Assembly: GCA_964575895.1 (NCBI GenBank)
Contig: CAZNTE010000006.1
Coordinates: 35,078 to 99,077 of the forward strand
Origin: Gudongella sp964575895
Lineage (GTDB): Bacteria; Bacillota; Clostridia; Tissierellales; Tissierellaceae
Reading direction: 5' to 3'
Length of the DNA stretch: 64,000 nt
The notes below the pieces were generated by a model. That model was not told the origin of the DNA and did no database searches. It worked only from the letters and a program-made list of their open reading frames with translations. Below are positions 51,117 through 59,399 of this stretch, in pieces (position 1 is the first letter of the stretch; every line of letters begins with the position of its first letter). Made by a program: the position numbers and the translations under genes.

Positions 51117-51143
51117 ATTATAATATATGGGGGTATTTGTCAA
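51117..51143 (-). promoter_or_regulatory. promoter of the formate dehydrogenase operon
   Basis: On the minus strand TTGACA (51143-51138) and TATAAT (51122-51117) are both full consensus, with a 15-bp spacer that contains CCCCC. The spacing is 2 bp short of optimal, so an activator may be needed. Confidence 0.65.
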
Positions 51144-51220
51144 TAAAACAAGATTATTACTAAAGTCCTACAAGCAAGTAAATTAGCGGTTAAAGAAACT
51201 AGTACTTCATGTAAACTTTG

Positions 51221-51229
51221 TGATATAAT
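51221..51229 (+). promoter_or_regulatory. extended -10 promoter of panE
   Basis: TGATATAAT, 36 bp before the ATG at 51265, in the divergent region with the formate dehydrogenase operon. No good -35. Confidence 0.5.
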
Positions 51230-51264
51230 TCTATTCAATATACTAAAAAGAAAGGTTGATTTAT

Positions 51265-52185
51265 ATGATAGAAAAGGTTTCTATAGTTGGGATGGGATCC
51301 CTTGGATTGTTATTCGGTAGCCTTCTATATGATAAACTGGGAAGAGATAAGGTTAATTTCATTGTGGATAAAGAAAGATATGATAAATATGGAAAGCAGG
51401 ATAGATATGTAAATGGTAAAAAATATGATTTTAATGTAATTTCATCAGATGATACTATTTCAACACCGTCAGATTTATTAATGTTTGCAGTTAAGTCAAC
51501 AACCCTAAGAGAAGCAATTGAAGTATCTAAAAAACATGTTTCAAAAGATACAACAATTATATCTCTTTTAAATGGTATAACTTCAGAAGACATCATTGCT
51601 CAATTTTACGACCCAAATCAAATTCTATACTCCGTAGCTGAAGGAATGGATCCAATAAAGTCAGGATATAATTTAAGCTACACAAATATGGGTTATTTAC
51701 GCTTAGGTTCAGATAGGTTTGATTCAGGGGAAAATGATAGATTGGATAGTTTGATTGAATTTTTTGATCAGATTAGTTTCCCTTATATATACGAAGAAAA
51801 TATTTTACGCAGAATGTGGAGTAAATTCATGTTAAATGTTGGAGTAAACCAAGTGGTAATGATCTATGAGGGAAATTATCATACAATTCAAAAACCAGGT
51901 GAAGCTAGGGAACTAATGATTTCTGCCATGAGAGAGGTAATATCACTGGCAGATAAAGAGAACATATACTTAACAGAGGAAGACCTTGATTTTTATGTAG
52001 CTCTAGTTGATACCTTAAATCCCTTAGGTATACCCTCAATGAGGCATGATGGCCTTTATAAAATTAAATCTGAAGTAGAGATGTTCTCAGGCAAAGTTTT
52101 GGAGTTATCAAATAAACACAATCTAGAATCTCCTATTAACAGCATGATTTATAATAGGATAAAAAGAATGGAGAGTGAGTATTAG
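51265..52185 (+). CDS. ketopantoate reductase family protein (PanE/ApbA)
   Basis: NADPH-dependent reduction of 2-dehydropantoate in coenzyme A synthesis, if it is a true PanE. The 306-residue protein has a Rossmann start VSIVGMGSLGLLFGSLL, KSTTLREAI and the C-terminal helical domain with RRMWSKFMLNVGVNQ and a Lys/Glu pair as in the family; the ending LGIPSMRHD replaces the usual PSMLQD. ATG 51265 is 7 nt after AAAGG. No panB/panC/panD nearby, so a related 2-hydroxyacid reductase remains possible. Confidence 0.87.
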   Translation: MIEKVSIVGMGSLGLLFGSLLYDKLGRDKVNFIVDKERYDKYGKQDRYVNGKKYDFNVISSDDTISTPSDLLMFAVKSTTLREAIEVSKKHVSKDTTIISLLNGITSEDIIAQFYDPNQILYSVAEGMDPIKSGYNLSYTNMGYLRLGSDRFDSGENDRLDSLIEFFDQISFPYIYEENILRRMWSKFMLNVGVNQVVMIYEGNYHTIQKPGEARELMISAMREVISLADKENIYLTEEDLDFYVALVDTLNPLGIPSMRHDGLYKIKSEVEMFSGKVLELSNKHNLESPINSMIYNRIKRMESEY

Positions 52186-52186
52186 T

Positions 52187-52477
52187 TTGAATAATTCCTT
52201 GATTATAAAAATTTTAGTATTTAGCTATTTAATAATAAACCTACTCTCTTTTTTAATGTTTTATATTGATAAGAAAAAAGCCATTAGAGGAAAGTATCGA
52301 ATATCTGAAAATAACTTACTCCTAATATCTTTGTTATTTGGAGCATTGGGGTCTTATCTAGGTATGCAGGTATTCTCACATAAAACAAAAAAGGCAAAAT
52401 TCCAATTTGGATTGCCCTTATTGCTACTAGTGAATTTAATTGTTTTGTATTATTTAATGTCAGGGCTATTATTCTAG
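52187..52477 (+). CDS. DUF1294 family small membrane protein
   Basis: The 96-residue protein has three predicted helices and the DUF1294 core: YIDKKKAIRGKYRISE, then LLISLLFGALGSYLGMQVFSHKTKKAKFQFGLP in parts. The family is of unknown function and often appears fused to a cold-shock domain; here it is alone. TTG 52187 is preferred (GGAGAGTGAG 7 nt upstream), just after the panE stop, so the two genes are coupled. A GTG at 52175 is also in frame but has no suitable site. Confidence 0.85.
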   Translation: MNNSLIIKILVFSYLIINLLSFLMFYIDKKKAIRGKYRISENNLLLISLLFGALGSYLGMQVFSHKTKKAKFQFGLPLLLLVNLIVLYYLMSGLLF

Positions 52478-53193
52478 CCCTTATTTTTACATGCATTTAT
52501 AAAATACTTAAAAATATCCATAAACTTTTCATGTTTCTTTGCCATTCCTTCAGGGTGGAATTGTACGCCTAAGATAAAGTTTTCATTGGTAGACTCTATA
52601 ACTTCCACAATATTATCTTTAGAATATGCGGTAACTTTTAAGTTCATGCCAATATCCTTTATTGCCTGATGGTGTATGGAATTTACAGCAATAACTTTTT
52701 CCTTAATAATCTCCCTGATTATACTATCATCTTCTAAAACAATGGAATGGTATCCATCATCAATATTATAATCGCTGGTATGTCCTAGAACACCTGGTAC
52801 CTGAGAATAAATATCCTGATAAAGGTTACCTCCCAAGGCAATATTGATTACTTGATGTCCTCTACAAATACCAAATATGGGAACTCCTTTTTTATATGCA
52901 CTATGGAATAAGCCCAACTCAGTTCTATCTCTATTGTGATCAATCATTTTTACCTGCTTCACAGGTTCTTCTCCAAAATAATGTGAGGACATATCTTCTC
53001 CACCTGTAAGTATTAACCCATCTATTACATCAGTATACTCATCAGATAGATTCCCATTTTCTAAGACTGGAATAATTAAGGGAACTCCTCCAGCTGCTAC
53101 TACTGCATCAATATATGGTTGGTTAATTCTGCTTATTCTTTTTCCTACCATTACATCCTGTGTACTAGTTAATCCAATAATTGGCTTTTTCAA
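52474..53193 (-). CDS. gamma-glutamyl-gamma-aminobutyrate hydrolase-like class I amidotransferase (peptidase C26)
   Basis: The 239-residue single-domain protein has the PuuD-type motifs: GLILTGGEDMSSHYFG (about 55-70), the nucleophile elbow FGICRGHQ (Cys near 109) and VQFHPEG with the catalytic His/Glu near 217-219. It would hydrolyse a gamma-glutamyl amide, for example of putrescine or GABA origin, but other gamma-glutamyl substrates are possible. TTG start with GGAGTGATAAG. It is 10 bp after the alpha/beta hydrolase gene. Confidence 0.9.
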   Translation of the reverse strand: MKKPIIGLTSTQDVMVGKRISRINQPYIDAVVAAGGVPLIIPVLENGNLSDEYTDVIDGLILTGGEDMSSHYFGEEPVKQVKMIDHNRDRTELGLFHSAYKKGVPIFGICRGHQVINIALGGNLYQDIYSQVPGVLGHTSDYNIDDGYHSIVLEDDSIIREIIKEKVIAVNSIHHQAIKDIGMNLKVTAYSKDNIVEVIESTNENFILGVQFHPEGMAKKHEKFMDIFKYFINACKNKG

Positions 53194-53203
53194 CTTATCA
53201 CTC

Positions 53204-53962
53204 CTATAGATATTTTTCTAACCACAGAATCATCTCTTCAAGCATTCCTGTTGTCAAGTAGTGATTTAGATTACTGTAGGTAATAATTCTTAATTTATCC
53301 TTGTCTAAATTTAACTCTTGTAATTCATTGTAAAAAACAAGCTGGGGTTCAATATCTACAACTTGATCACTTTCTCCATGCAATATTAAAATAGGTCTAT
53401 CTTTTAAGCTTTCAATACTTCCCATAGGATCATATTCACTAAATCTATTCTCAAGTTCCTGGAAACCTTCCATATCTGAAAATCCTAGTTTTGTCTTAAA
53501 TATTTCATTACTGCTCCTCCAATTACATGATCCATTGTGAACTATTAATGTTCTTATGTCTTTATCCCTAGAGAATATACCCGCTGAGGTAAATCCTCCC
53601 ATGGAGTGTCCAGAAACTGCAATTCTATCTTTGTCTATTTCACAGTCCCTAATTAAGAATTCCTTAATCTGTTTCCACTCTTTTAAGTTACTCAAGACTA
53701 CTTCCCAAAACTTTGGTCCGTTTTCTTTCTTTGAATAATCTATTACACCTCTTTCACCATGGTGTATACTATCAGGTAATAACACCAGATATCCAAAACT
53801 GGCAATAATGTATGCTCTAAATCTTTGAGATTCCTTATTTGATGACCACCCATGGTAAAATACTACAGCCGGTAATAATCCTTCTGCTTTTTCTGGCTTT
53901 AAAATAAGCGCATTTACATCTCCTATTTTAACTTTTTCTTCTATAACATTTGGGTATTGCAT
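53204..53962 (-). CDS. alpha/beta hydrolase (YitV/prolyl-oligopeptidase-like esterase)
   Basis: The 252-residue protein has the fold hallmarks: FYHGWSSNKES oxyanion segment, VSGHSMGG nucleophile elbow (Ser near 122), LHGESDQVVDIE with the acid Asp and NHYLTTG with the catalytic His near 238. It is probably an esterase or amidase; the substrate is unknown. The ATG is preceded not by a normal ribosome site but by the right arm of a hairpin and TTTTT. It is followed closely by the peptidase C26 gene. Confidence 0.87.
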   Translation of the reverse strand: MQYPNVIEEKVKIGDVNALILKPEKAEGLLPAVVFYHGWSSNKESQRFRAYIIASFGYLVLLPDSIHHGERGVIDYSKKENGPKFWEVVLSNLKEWKQIKEFLIRDCEIDKDRIAVSGHSMGGFTSAGIFSRDKDIRTLIVHNGSCNWRSSNEIFKTKLGFSDMEGFQELENRFSEYDPMGSIESLKDRPILILHGESDQVVDIEPQLVFYNELQELNLDKDKLRIITYSNLNHYLTTGMLEEMILWLEKYL

Positions 53963-53990
53963 AAAAATCCATTATAGTTCACTATAATGG
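53963..53990 (-). terminator. hairpin with T-tract just before the alpha/beta hydrolase start
   Basis: CCATTATAGT and ACTATAATGG are perfect arms (53969-53978, 53981-53990); on the minus strand they are followed by ATTTTT and at once by the ATG. It can act as a terminator for ung or as a translational control hairpin for the hydrolase. Confidence 0.6.
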
Positions 53991-54014
53991 TTCACCTACC
54001 TTTCATTATAAGAA

Positions 54015-54683
54015 TTATAACTCCCAATCAATAGGATCAATTCCTTTTGATGATAAAAAACTATTAGTCTTTGAAAAAGGTTTAGACCCGAAAAATCCCC
54101 TGTATGCTGCCAAAGGGCTTGGATGTGGAGATTTAATAATTAGATGATTCTTATTTGTTATGGCTACTTCCTTTTTAATAGCAGGACTACCCCATAGAAT
54201 AAATACCATGGGTTCATTTCTCTCATTTAATAATTGTATTATCTTATCTGTAAATATTTCCCATCCCTTGTTTCTATGAGAATTAGCTTCTCCTTTTCTA
54301 ACTGTTAGGACAGTGTTAAGTAGCAATACTCCCTCTTTTGCCCATTTCTCAAGATATCCATGATTAGGAATCTGAATATTTAGATCATCTTTAAGTTCCT
54401 TGTAAATATTTACCAAAGATGGCGGTGGAGCAACTCCTTTTTTTACACTAAAACTAAGACCATGGGCTTGCCCTGGTCCATGATATGGATCTTGTCCTAG
54501 TATTACAGCTTTAACCTCTTTGTAGTCAGTTAAATGAAGCGCATTGAATATACTATGCATTTCTGGATAAACAGTCTGAGTCCTATATTCTGATATTAAA
54601 AAATCTCTTAAGTCTTTATAATATTCTTTGTCCATTTCTTCGCATAAAAGCTCATGCCAAGAATTATTAAATATTCTCTTCAT
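54015..54683 (-). CDS. ung: uracil-DNA glycosylase, family 1
   Basis: Removes uracil from DNA. The 222-residue protein has the water-activating loop GQDPYHGPGQAHGLSFSV (about 60-77), LLLNTVLTVR, LWGSPAIKK and the HPSPLAAYRGF leucine-loop segment (about 185-196). All family 1 motifs are present. The start is placed at ATG 54683 (GGGGGA 4 nt upstream), 13 bp after the alr stop; a longer frame would overlap alr. Confidence 0.96.
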   Translation of the reverse strand: MKRIFNNSWHELLCEEMDKEYYKDLRDFLISEYRTQTVYPEMHSIFNALHLTDYKEVKAVILGQDPYHGPGQAHGLSFSVKKGVAPPPSLVNIYKELKDDLNIQIPNHGYLEKWAKEGVLLLNTVLTVRKGEANSHRNKGWEIFTDKIIQLLNERNEPMVFILWGSPAIKKEVAITNKNHLIIKSPHPSPLAAYRGFFGSKPFSKTNSFLSSKGIDPIDWEL

Positions 54684-54696
54684 TTCTTCCCCCAAA

Positions 54697-55854
54697 TTAT
54701 AGTAAATAGTCAACTACTTCAGGAATTCTCCTTGCCTTAACATATACCCTTGGAACCCTTCTTGATAACAAGGATATTATGGAAGACGGATTTAAATCAA
54801 CAAAAGACGATATTTCATCTATGGTAATTTCCCTATCCCCCTGTTTACCTATTAGTACAACTTCATCTCCTCTTTTAACATCAATTCCACTAACATTGAT
54901 CATTAGTTGATCCATACATATTAAACCTACTATAGGGGCAAATTCACCCTTCACTATAACATGGCCCTTGTTGCTTAGTTCTCTTCTATAACCATCCCCA
55001 TATCCAATTGGTATAGTAGCAATTCTTTCCTCATCATTGGCTTCATAAGTCAACCCATAGCCAATTCTTTCCCCCTTGGCTAATGTTTTAACATAGGCTA
55101 CTTGCGATTTTAAAGTAAAGCATGGTTCAAGTTTTAAAATTTCCTTGTCAACTTCAGGATATGGGTAGAGTCCATAAATTATTATTCCCGCTCTTACCAT
55201 ATTCAAACTATACTCCGGATAGCTCATAATAGCAGCAGAATTACTGGCGTGTTTTAATGGAATATTTACTTTCAAAACTTCCAATCTCTTTAGAAAGTCG
55301 TTGAATACTTTCATTGAGCTTCTAGTATACTCCTCATTATATTCAGAGTCAGGAAAATGAGTAAAGATTCCTTCAATAATTATGTTTTCCATTTCTCTTA
55401 TACGCTTAATATCTTCAATGGAACTAGCTTTAGGTGGAAAACCAATTCTGTTCATTCCTGTCTCAATTTTAATGTGAATAACTGCATCTTTACCTAATTC
55501 TCCAGCCAGATTATTAAAGTATTCTGCTTGCTCTTTTAAATACACTGTCATTCTAATATTGTTCTCTATGGCAATCTTCCCCAAATACTCTGGAGTATAG
55601 CCCAGTACAAGAATCTGCGCATGAGGAGCCTTAGCCTTGATGTTCAGTGCTTCTGAAACCGTTGCTACCCCAAACCTTTTAACTCCTTTATCCATAAGGG
55701 ATTTTACAATATTAACTGCACCTAATCCATATCCATCAGCTTTAACTATAGCCATGATATCTGCATTTTCTGGTACTATTCTTCTTATCTCATCATAATT
55801 TTTTTCAAGTATATCTAAATCAATTTCAATCCAAGTTGGTCTTGTTAAATCCAT
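54697..55854 (-). CDS. alr: alanine racemase
   Basis: PLP enzyme making D-alanine for peptidoglycan. The 385-residue protein has AIVKADGYGLGA with the PLP lysine (about residue 38), KIETGMNRIG, GIIIYGLYP and, in the C-terminal beta domain, IGYGDGY and CMDQLMINV. The catalytic tyrosine is in GERIGYGLTYE. The start GGGGTG-N7-ATG overlaps the upstream gene by 29 bp, so it is translated in coupling with the DNA-repair pair. Its place there is odd for a cell-wall gene. Confidence 0.95.
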   Translation of the reverse strand: MDLTRPTWIEIDLDILEKNYDEIRRIVPENADIMAIVKADGYGLGAVNIVKSLMDKGVKRFGVATVSEALNIKAKAPHAQILVLGYTPEYLGKIAIENNIRMTVYLKEQAEYFNNLAGELGKDAVIHIKIETGMNRIGFPPKASSIEDIKRIREMENIIIEGIFTHFPDSEYNEEYTRSSMKVFNDFLKRLEVLKVNIPLKHASNSAAIMSYPEYSLNMVRAGIIIYGLYPYPEVDKEILKLEPCFTLKSQVAYVKTLAKGERIGYGLTYEANDEERIATIPIGYGDGYRRELSNKGHVIVKGEFAPIVGLICMDQLMINVSGIDVKRGDEVVLIGKQGDREITIDEISSFVDLNPSSIISLLSRRVPRVYVKARRIPEVVDYLL

Positions 55855-56608
55855 TATTCTGCACCCCTTCTTCTACTAAATGTTTCCAGTACCTTGTTGG
55901 CATGTATGCTCTTTTTTGTCTTAAATTCTTTCTGTTAGGGATTGATATATGCTTGTAGTAGGTCTTCCATAATTCTTGATAAGATTGCTCATTTTCATCA
56001 AATCTTAAATCTATGGATTCATTTAAACTTCTAATTATCCACTGTTCTTTATTGTAAAATACAGCAATATTTCTTTTGACATCATGGATTATCCAGTACT
56101 CACTGGACATTCTCTGAGAGAAGTGGCCTCCCAACATGGAGATGATGTTATGATCTGGCTCAATAGTAGCATATAAAACTCCACCTTCAAGCATCTTAAA
56201 TCTTAACAACCCTAAATATCTATGTCTTTCATAACTTACCCTTCTGTAGACCTCATTAGCAGCTCTTACATGGGGATTTGTTTGGTAATTAAGAACATCT
56301 CTTCCGAACTTATAACCGGTTCTTATATAGTCTAGTATAATTATACCACTATCTTCTTCCTCTGATAGGTATATATAGAAAACAGTTCTTAAAAATTCTC
56401 TTGAAATCTTTCTTTCAATACTTTCATATACTTTCTTGAATTTCTCCGTATCAGTATCTATTTGAATATACTCTTCTATTAGAGAAAATCTATTGCACTC
56501 CTTGGGTATAATCTTCTTTGGGTCATCTTTCCTATAGTAAATTTCGTAAACGCATGTTAGAAGTCCTTCAAAAGAACCATCATACAGATAAACTAATTCT
56601 TTCTCCAC
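55826..56608 (-). CDS. TIGR03915-type putative DNA metabolism protein
   Basis: The 260-residue protein matches the family that always accompanies the TIGR03916 radical SAM protein: YLYDGSFEGLLTCVYEIYYRK at the start, VYRRVSYERHRYLGLLRF and LGGHFSQRMSSEYWIIHD in the middle, and the C-terminal LWKTYYKHISIPNRKNLRQKR MPTRYWKHL segment. The end resembles the DUF4130 fold of uracil-glycosylase-like proteins. GTG start at 56608 overlaps the previous gene by 29 bp. Biochemical function is not known; a role in DNA base repair is proposed on context. Confidence 0.88.
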   Translation of the reverse strand: MEKELVYLYDGSFEGLLTCVYEIYYRKDDPKKIIPKECNRFSLIEEYIQIDTDTEKFKKVYESIERKISREFLRTVFYIYLSEEEDSGIIILDYIRTGYKFGRDVLNYQTNPHVRAANEVYRRVSYERHRYLGLLRFKMLEGGVLYATIEPDHNIISMLGGHFSQRMSSEYWIIHDVKRNIAVFYNKEQWIIRSLNESIDLRFDENEQSYQELWKTYYKHISIPNRKNLRQKRAYMPTRYWKHLVEEGVQNNGFNKTNLD

Positions 56609-57863
56609 CTAAAATCCCTCCATTAAGGTCAAACAAAGAAAGTTGCTTAGAATACAAACTTTCATCCATTCCAATAATATTCTTTTTAATTAAGCTGCTA
56701 TCCATGGATTTGATTCCAAAATACTTTCCATCGCATGTAATGAAGTATTTTGCTCTCTTAAGAACAACTCCCATTTTTTTTAAATCGTCAAATGTAACTT
56801 TCCCAAATCTCCTACTGGATGCTATCCTTAAGGCTGATTTAACTCCGATTCCAGGTACTCTTAATAGCATATTATAATCAACTTTATTTATCTCCACGGG
56901 AAAATGGTGGATATTTCTTAAAGCCCAATCACATTTTGGATCCAGCAGTAAATCAAAGTTTTGGTTACTGTTATCTAGTAATTCATCTGCTTTAAATCCA
57001 TAGAATCTCAAGAGCCAATCTGCTTGATATAGTCTATTCTCCCTTAAAAGAGGTGGTTTTTCATATGTGGGTAGTAGAGGATTTTGCGAAACAGGAATAA
57101 AAGCAGAGTAATAAACCCTTTTTAATTCATATCCTTTGTACAAATTCTCTGCAAGGTTAATTATCCTGTAATCACTGTCTTTTGTTGCCCCTATAATTAA
57201 CTGAGTAGTTTGACCAGCAGGAACATATTTAGGTGTGCTTCTAAATGCTTTCTTCTCTTCTTTGTACTTTACAATTTCATTTTTAATTTCCCTCATAGGA
57301 TTTAAAATGTCTTTATGATTCTTATCTGGAGCCAGCATTTTTAGGCCTTCGTCTGTGGGTAACTCAATATTTATACTCATTCTATCCACATATTTACCAA
57401 CAGAGTCAATTAGAGTTTTATCAGCCCCAGGGATTGCTTTTATATGTATATATCCATTGAAGTTTTCCTCTTCTCTTAGAGTTTTAACTACATTTAAAAA
57501 CATCTCCATGGTATGATTTGGAGACTTAACAACAGCTGAGCTTAAGAATAGACCTTCTATGTAATTTCTCTTATAAAAATTAATGGTTATATCAACAATT
57601 TCCTTCGGTGTGAAAGTAGCCCTAGGTAGGTCGTTTGATATTCTATTCACACAATATGCACAATCATATATACAATAATTTGACATTAGAATCTTTAGTA
57701 GTGATATGCATCTTCCATCGTCGCTCCAACTATGGCAAATTCCAGCAGTGTTGGCATTTCCAAGGCCATCTTTTTTGTTACTTCTATTACTTCCACTAGA
57801 AGAGCATGAAACATCGTATTTGGCAGCGTCAGCTAATATTTGAAGCTTACTAAGTGCGTCCAT
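56580..57863 (-). CDS. TIGR03916-type radical SAM protein, putative DNA modification/repair
   Basis: The 427-residue protein has the radical SAM cysteines in LLKILMSNYCIYDCAYC (about 57-73, Cx3Cx2C) after a short Cys/Ser-rich N-terminus (CSSSGSNRSNKK), FLSSAVVKSPNHTMEMF, PTDEGLKMLAPDK and, toward the C-terminus, a helix-hairpin-helix (LLRVPGIGVKSALRIASSRR, about 330-350), which points to DNA binding. It is the first gene of an operon with the TIGR03915 protein, alr and ung. Substrate unknown. Confidence 0.9.
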   Translation of the reverse strand: MDALSKLQILADAAKYDVSCSSSGSNRSNKKDGLGNANTAGICHSWSDDGRCISLLKILMSNYCIYDCAYCVNRISNDLPRATFTPKEIVDITINFYKRNYIEGLFLSSAVVKSPNHTMEMFLNVVKTLREEENFNGYIHIKAIPGADKTLIDSVGKYVDRMSINIELPTDEGLKMLAPDKNHKDILNPMREIKNEIVKYKEEKKAFRSTPKYVPAGQTTQLIIGATKDSDYRIINLAENLYKGYELKRVYYSAFIPVSQNPLLPTYEKPPLLRENRLYQADWLLRFYGFKADELLDNSNQNFDLLLDPKCDWALRNIHHFPVEINKVDYNMLLRVPGIGVKSALRIASSRRFGKVTFDDLKKMGVVLKRAKYFITCDGKYFGIKSMDSSLIKKNIIGMDESLYSKQLSLFDLNGGILGGERISLSV

Positions 57864-57882
57864 AATTATCCCTCCAAAAATT

Positions 57883-57907
57883 AAAAAACCTCAGGATTAT
57901 CCTGAGG
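57883..57907 (-). terminator. terminator of the trk operon
   Basis: CCTCAGGA and TCCTGAGG pair around TTA; on the minus strand TTTTTTAATTTTT follows. Confidence 0.88.
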
Positions 57908-57950
57908 TAATTATATCATTTTATGGAAATATAATCAAACATTTGTTCGT

Positions 57951-59399
57951 TTATACGTCAATTCTCCAATTTTTTGGTGCAATTAAAGCAATTATGGTGA
58001 ACAATTCTAATCTTCCCAGTAGCATAAGTAGAGATAACCACAATTTTGAAGGAATAGAGAAAAATGCATAATTCTCAACTGGTCCCACTAACTCAAGTCC
58101 AGGTCCAATATTTCCTAAAGTTGCTGCCACTGCTGTTCCCGCGGAAATTAAATCTATTTGCTCTAAAGATATTATTAATGTTGACACTATAAACAAAACC
58201 ATATAAAGAGCTAGAAAGCTATTTATTCTTGCTATTGTTTCATTGTTCATGACTTTATTGTTAACCTTAACTGGCATAACTGCTCTTGGATGATATAGTT
58301 TTCCAACTTCTCTTTTTATAAGCTTTAACATAACCAGTATTCGAATTACTTTCATTCCACCACCGGTAGAGCCAGCACTGGCACCAATAAACATCAATAA
58401 TAAAAGGATTCCTTTTGTAAATGTAGGCCACTGATTGAAATCTGCTGTACCATATCCTGTCGATGTAATAATCGAAGATACCTGAAAAAAGGCATCTCTT
58501 AGTGAATAAAATAAGTTGTGATAGCTAACAAGCCATAGGTCAACAGTTATTGCCAGAGTAGCAAGGGCTATAATTCCTAAGTACAATCTGAATTCCTCAT
58601 CTTTAAAAAGATCAGTAACTTTTCCTCTGAAAAAGGAATAATATAAAGCAAAATTAACACCTGATGCTACCATAAATACCGATATAACAACATGAATGTA
58701 AGAACTAGAGTATGCTCCCACACTATCTGCCTTGTTGGAAAATCCACCAGTACCAACAGTACCAAATGTATGAATAAAAGCATCAAATATGCTCATTCCA
58801 CCAATTACCAAAAGGATCACTTCTGCTAAAGTAATGGTAATATAAGTTATATATAGAATCTTTGCTGTATCTTTTAATCTTGGTGCTATTTTCCCAGCTA
58901 CAGGACCTGGTGCTTCAGCCTTGAAAATTTGAAATCCTCCAATCCCCAGAGCTGGTAGCAAGGCTAGGGTAAAAACAAGAATTCCCATGCCACCAATCCA
59001 ATGGGTAAATGATCTCCAAAAGGCAATACCTGCTGGCATTGACTCTATATCCGTAAGTATTGTAGCTCCTGTAGTTGTAAAACCAGACACTATTTCAAAG
59101 AATGCATCAACATAGTTTTCAGTTACCCCTGACAAATATAGGGGTAATGCACCAAGTATTGATGCTACTACCCACCCAAGGGCTACAATTGCCAATCCAT
59201 CCTTAGCACTTATGGATTTTTCCTTTCTTTCCTTTAGAAACAGAAATAGACCTATTGCCAAAGTTAAAGTTATTGTCAACAAAAATGGAGTTCTATCAGG
59301 ACCAGATTCTACCAAAGCTATGATGTATGAAGGTACCATTAAGAAACCTAATACAATTAATAGACTTCCTAAAACCTTAAGAACGATTCCATAGTTCAC
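57951..59399 (-). CDS. trkH: TrkH/KtrB family potassium uptake channel subunit
   Basis: Membrane pore for K+ uptake, gated by TrkA. The 482-residue protein has four M1-P-M2 repeats with pore segments such as FTTTGATILTDIE, TVGTGGFSNKA, ISSTGYG-like ITSTGYGTADF and TLGNIGPGLELVG, where the central glycines line the filter. Length and the extra N-terminal helices mark the TrkH rather than the shorter KtrB class. GTG 59399 follows GGAGGG and overlaps trkA by 23 bp. Operon trkA-trkH. Confidence 0.93.
   Translation of the reverse strand: MNYGIVLKVLGSLLIVLGFLMVPSYIIALVESGPDRTPFLLTITLTLAIGLFLFLKERKEKSISAKDGLAIVALGWVVASILGALPLYLSGVTENYVDAFFEIVSGFTTTGATILTDIESMPAGIAFWRSFTHWIGGMGILVFTLALLPALGIGGFQIFKAEAPGPVAGKIAPRLKDTAKILYITYITITLAEVILLVIGGMSIFDAFIHTFGTVGTGGFSNKADSVGAYSSSYIHVVISVFMVASGVNFALYYSFFRGKVTDLFKDEEFRLYLGIIALATLAITVDLWLVSYHNLFYSLRDAFFQVSSIITSTGYGTADFNQWPTFTKGILLLLMFIGASAGSTGGGMKVIRILVMLKLIKREVGKLYHPRAVMPVKVNNKVMNNETIARINSFLALYMVLFIVSTLIISLEQIDLISAGTAVAATLGNIGPGLELVGPVENYAFFSIPSKLWLSLLMLLGRLELFTIIALIAPKNWRIDV

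Noticed and set aside
52474..53193. True PuuD of a putrescine pathway linked to spermidine genes
   Set aside because: It is 50 kb from speDE with no other puu genes, so only the broad C26 family call is made.
56518..56877. 119-residue plus-strand frame across the TIGR03915/03916 junction
   Set aside because: It is antisense to two overlapping conserved genes and lacks a ribosome site.
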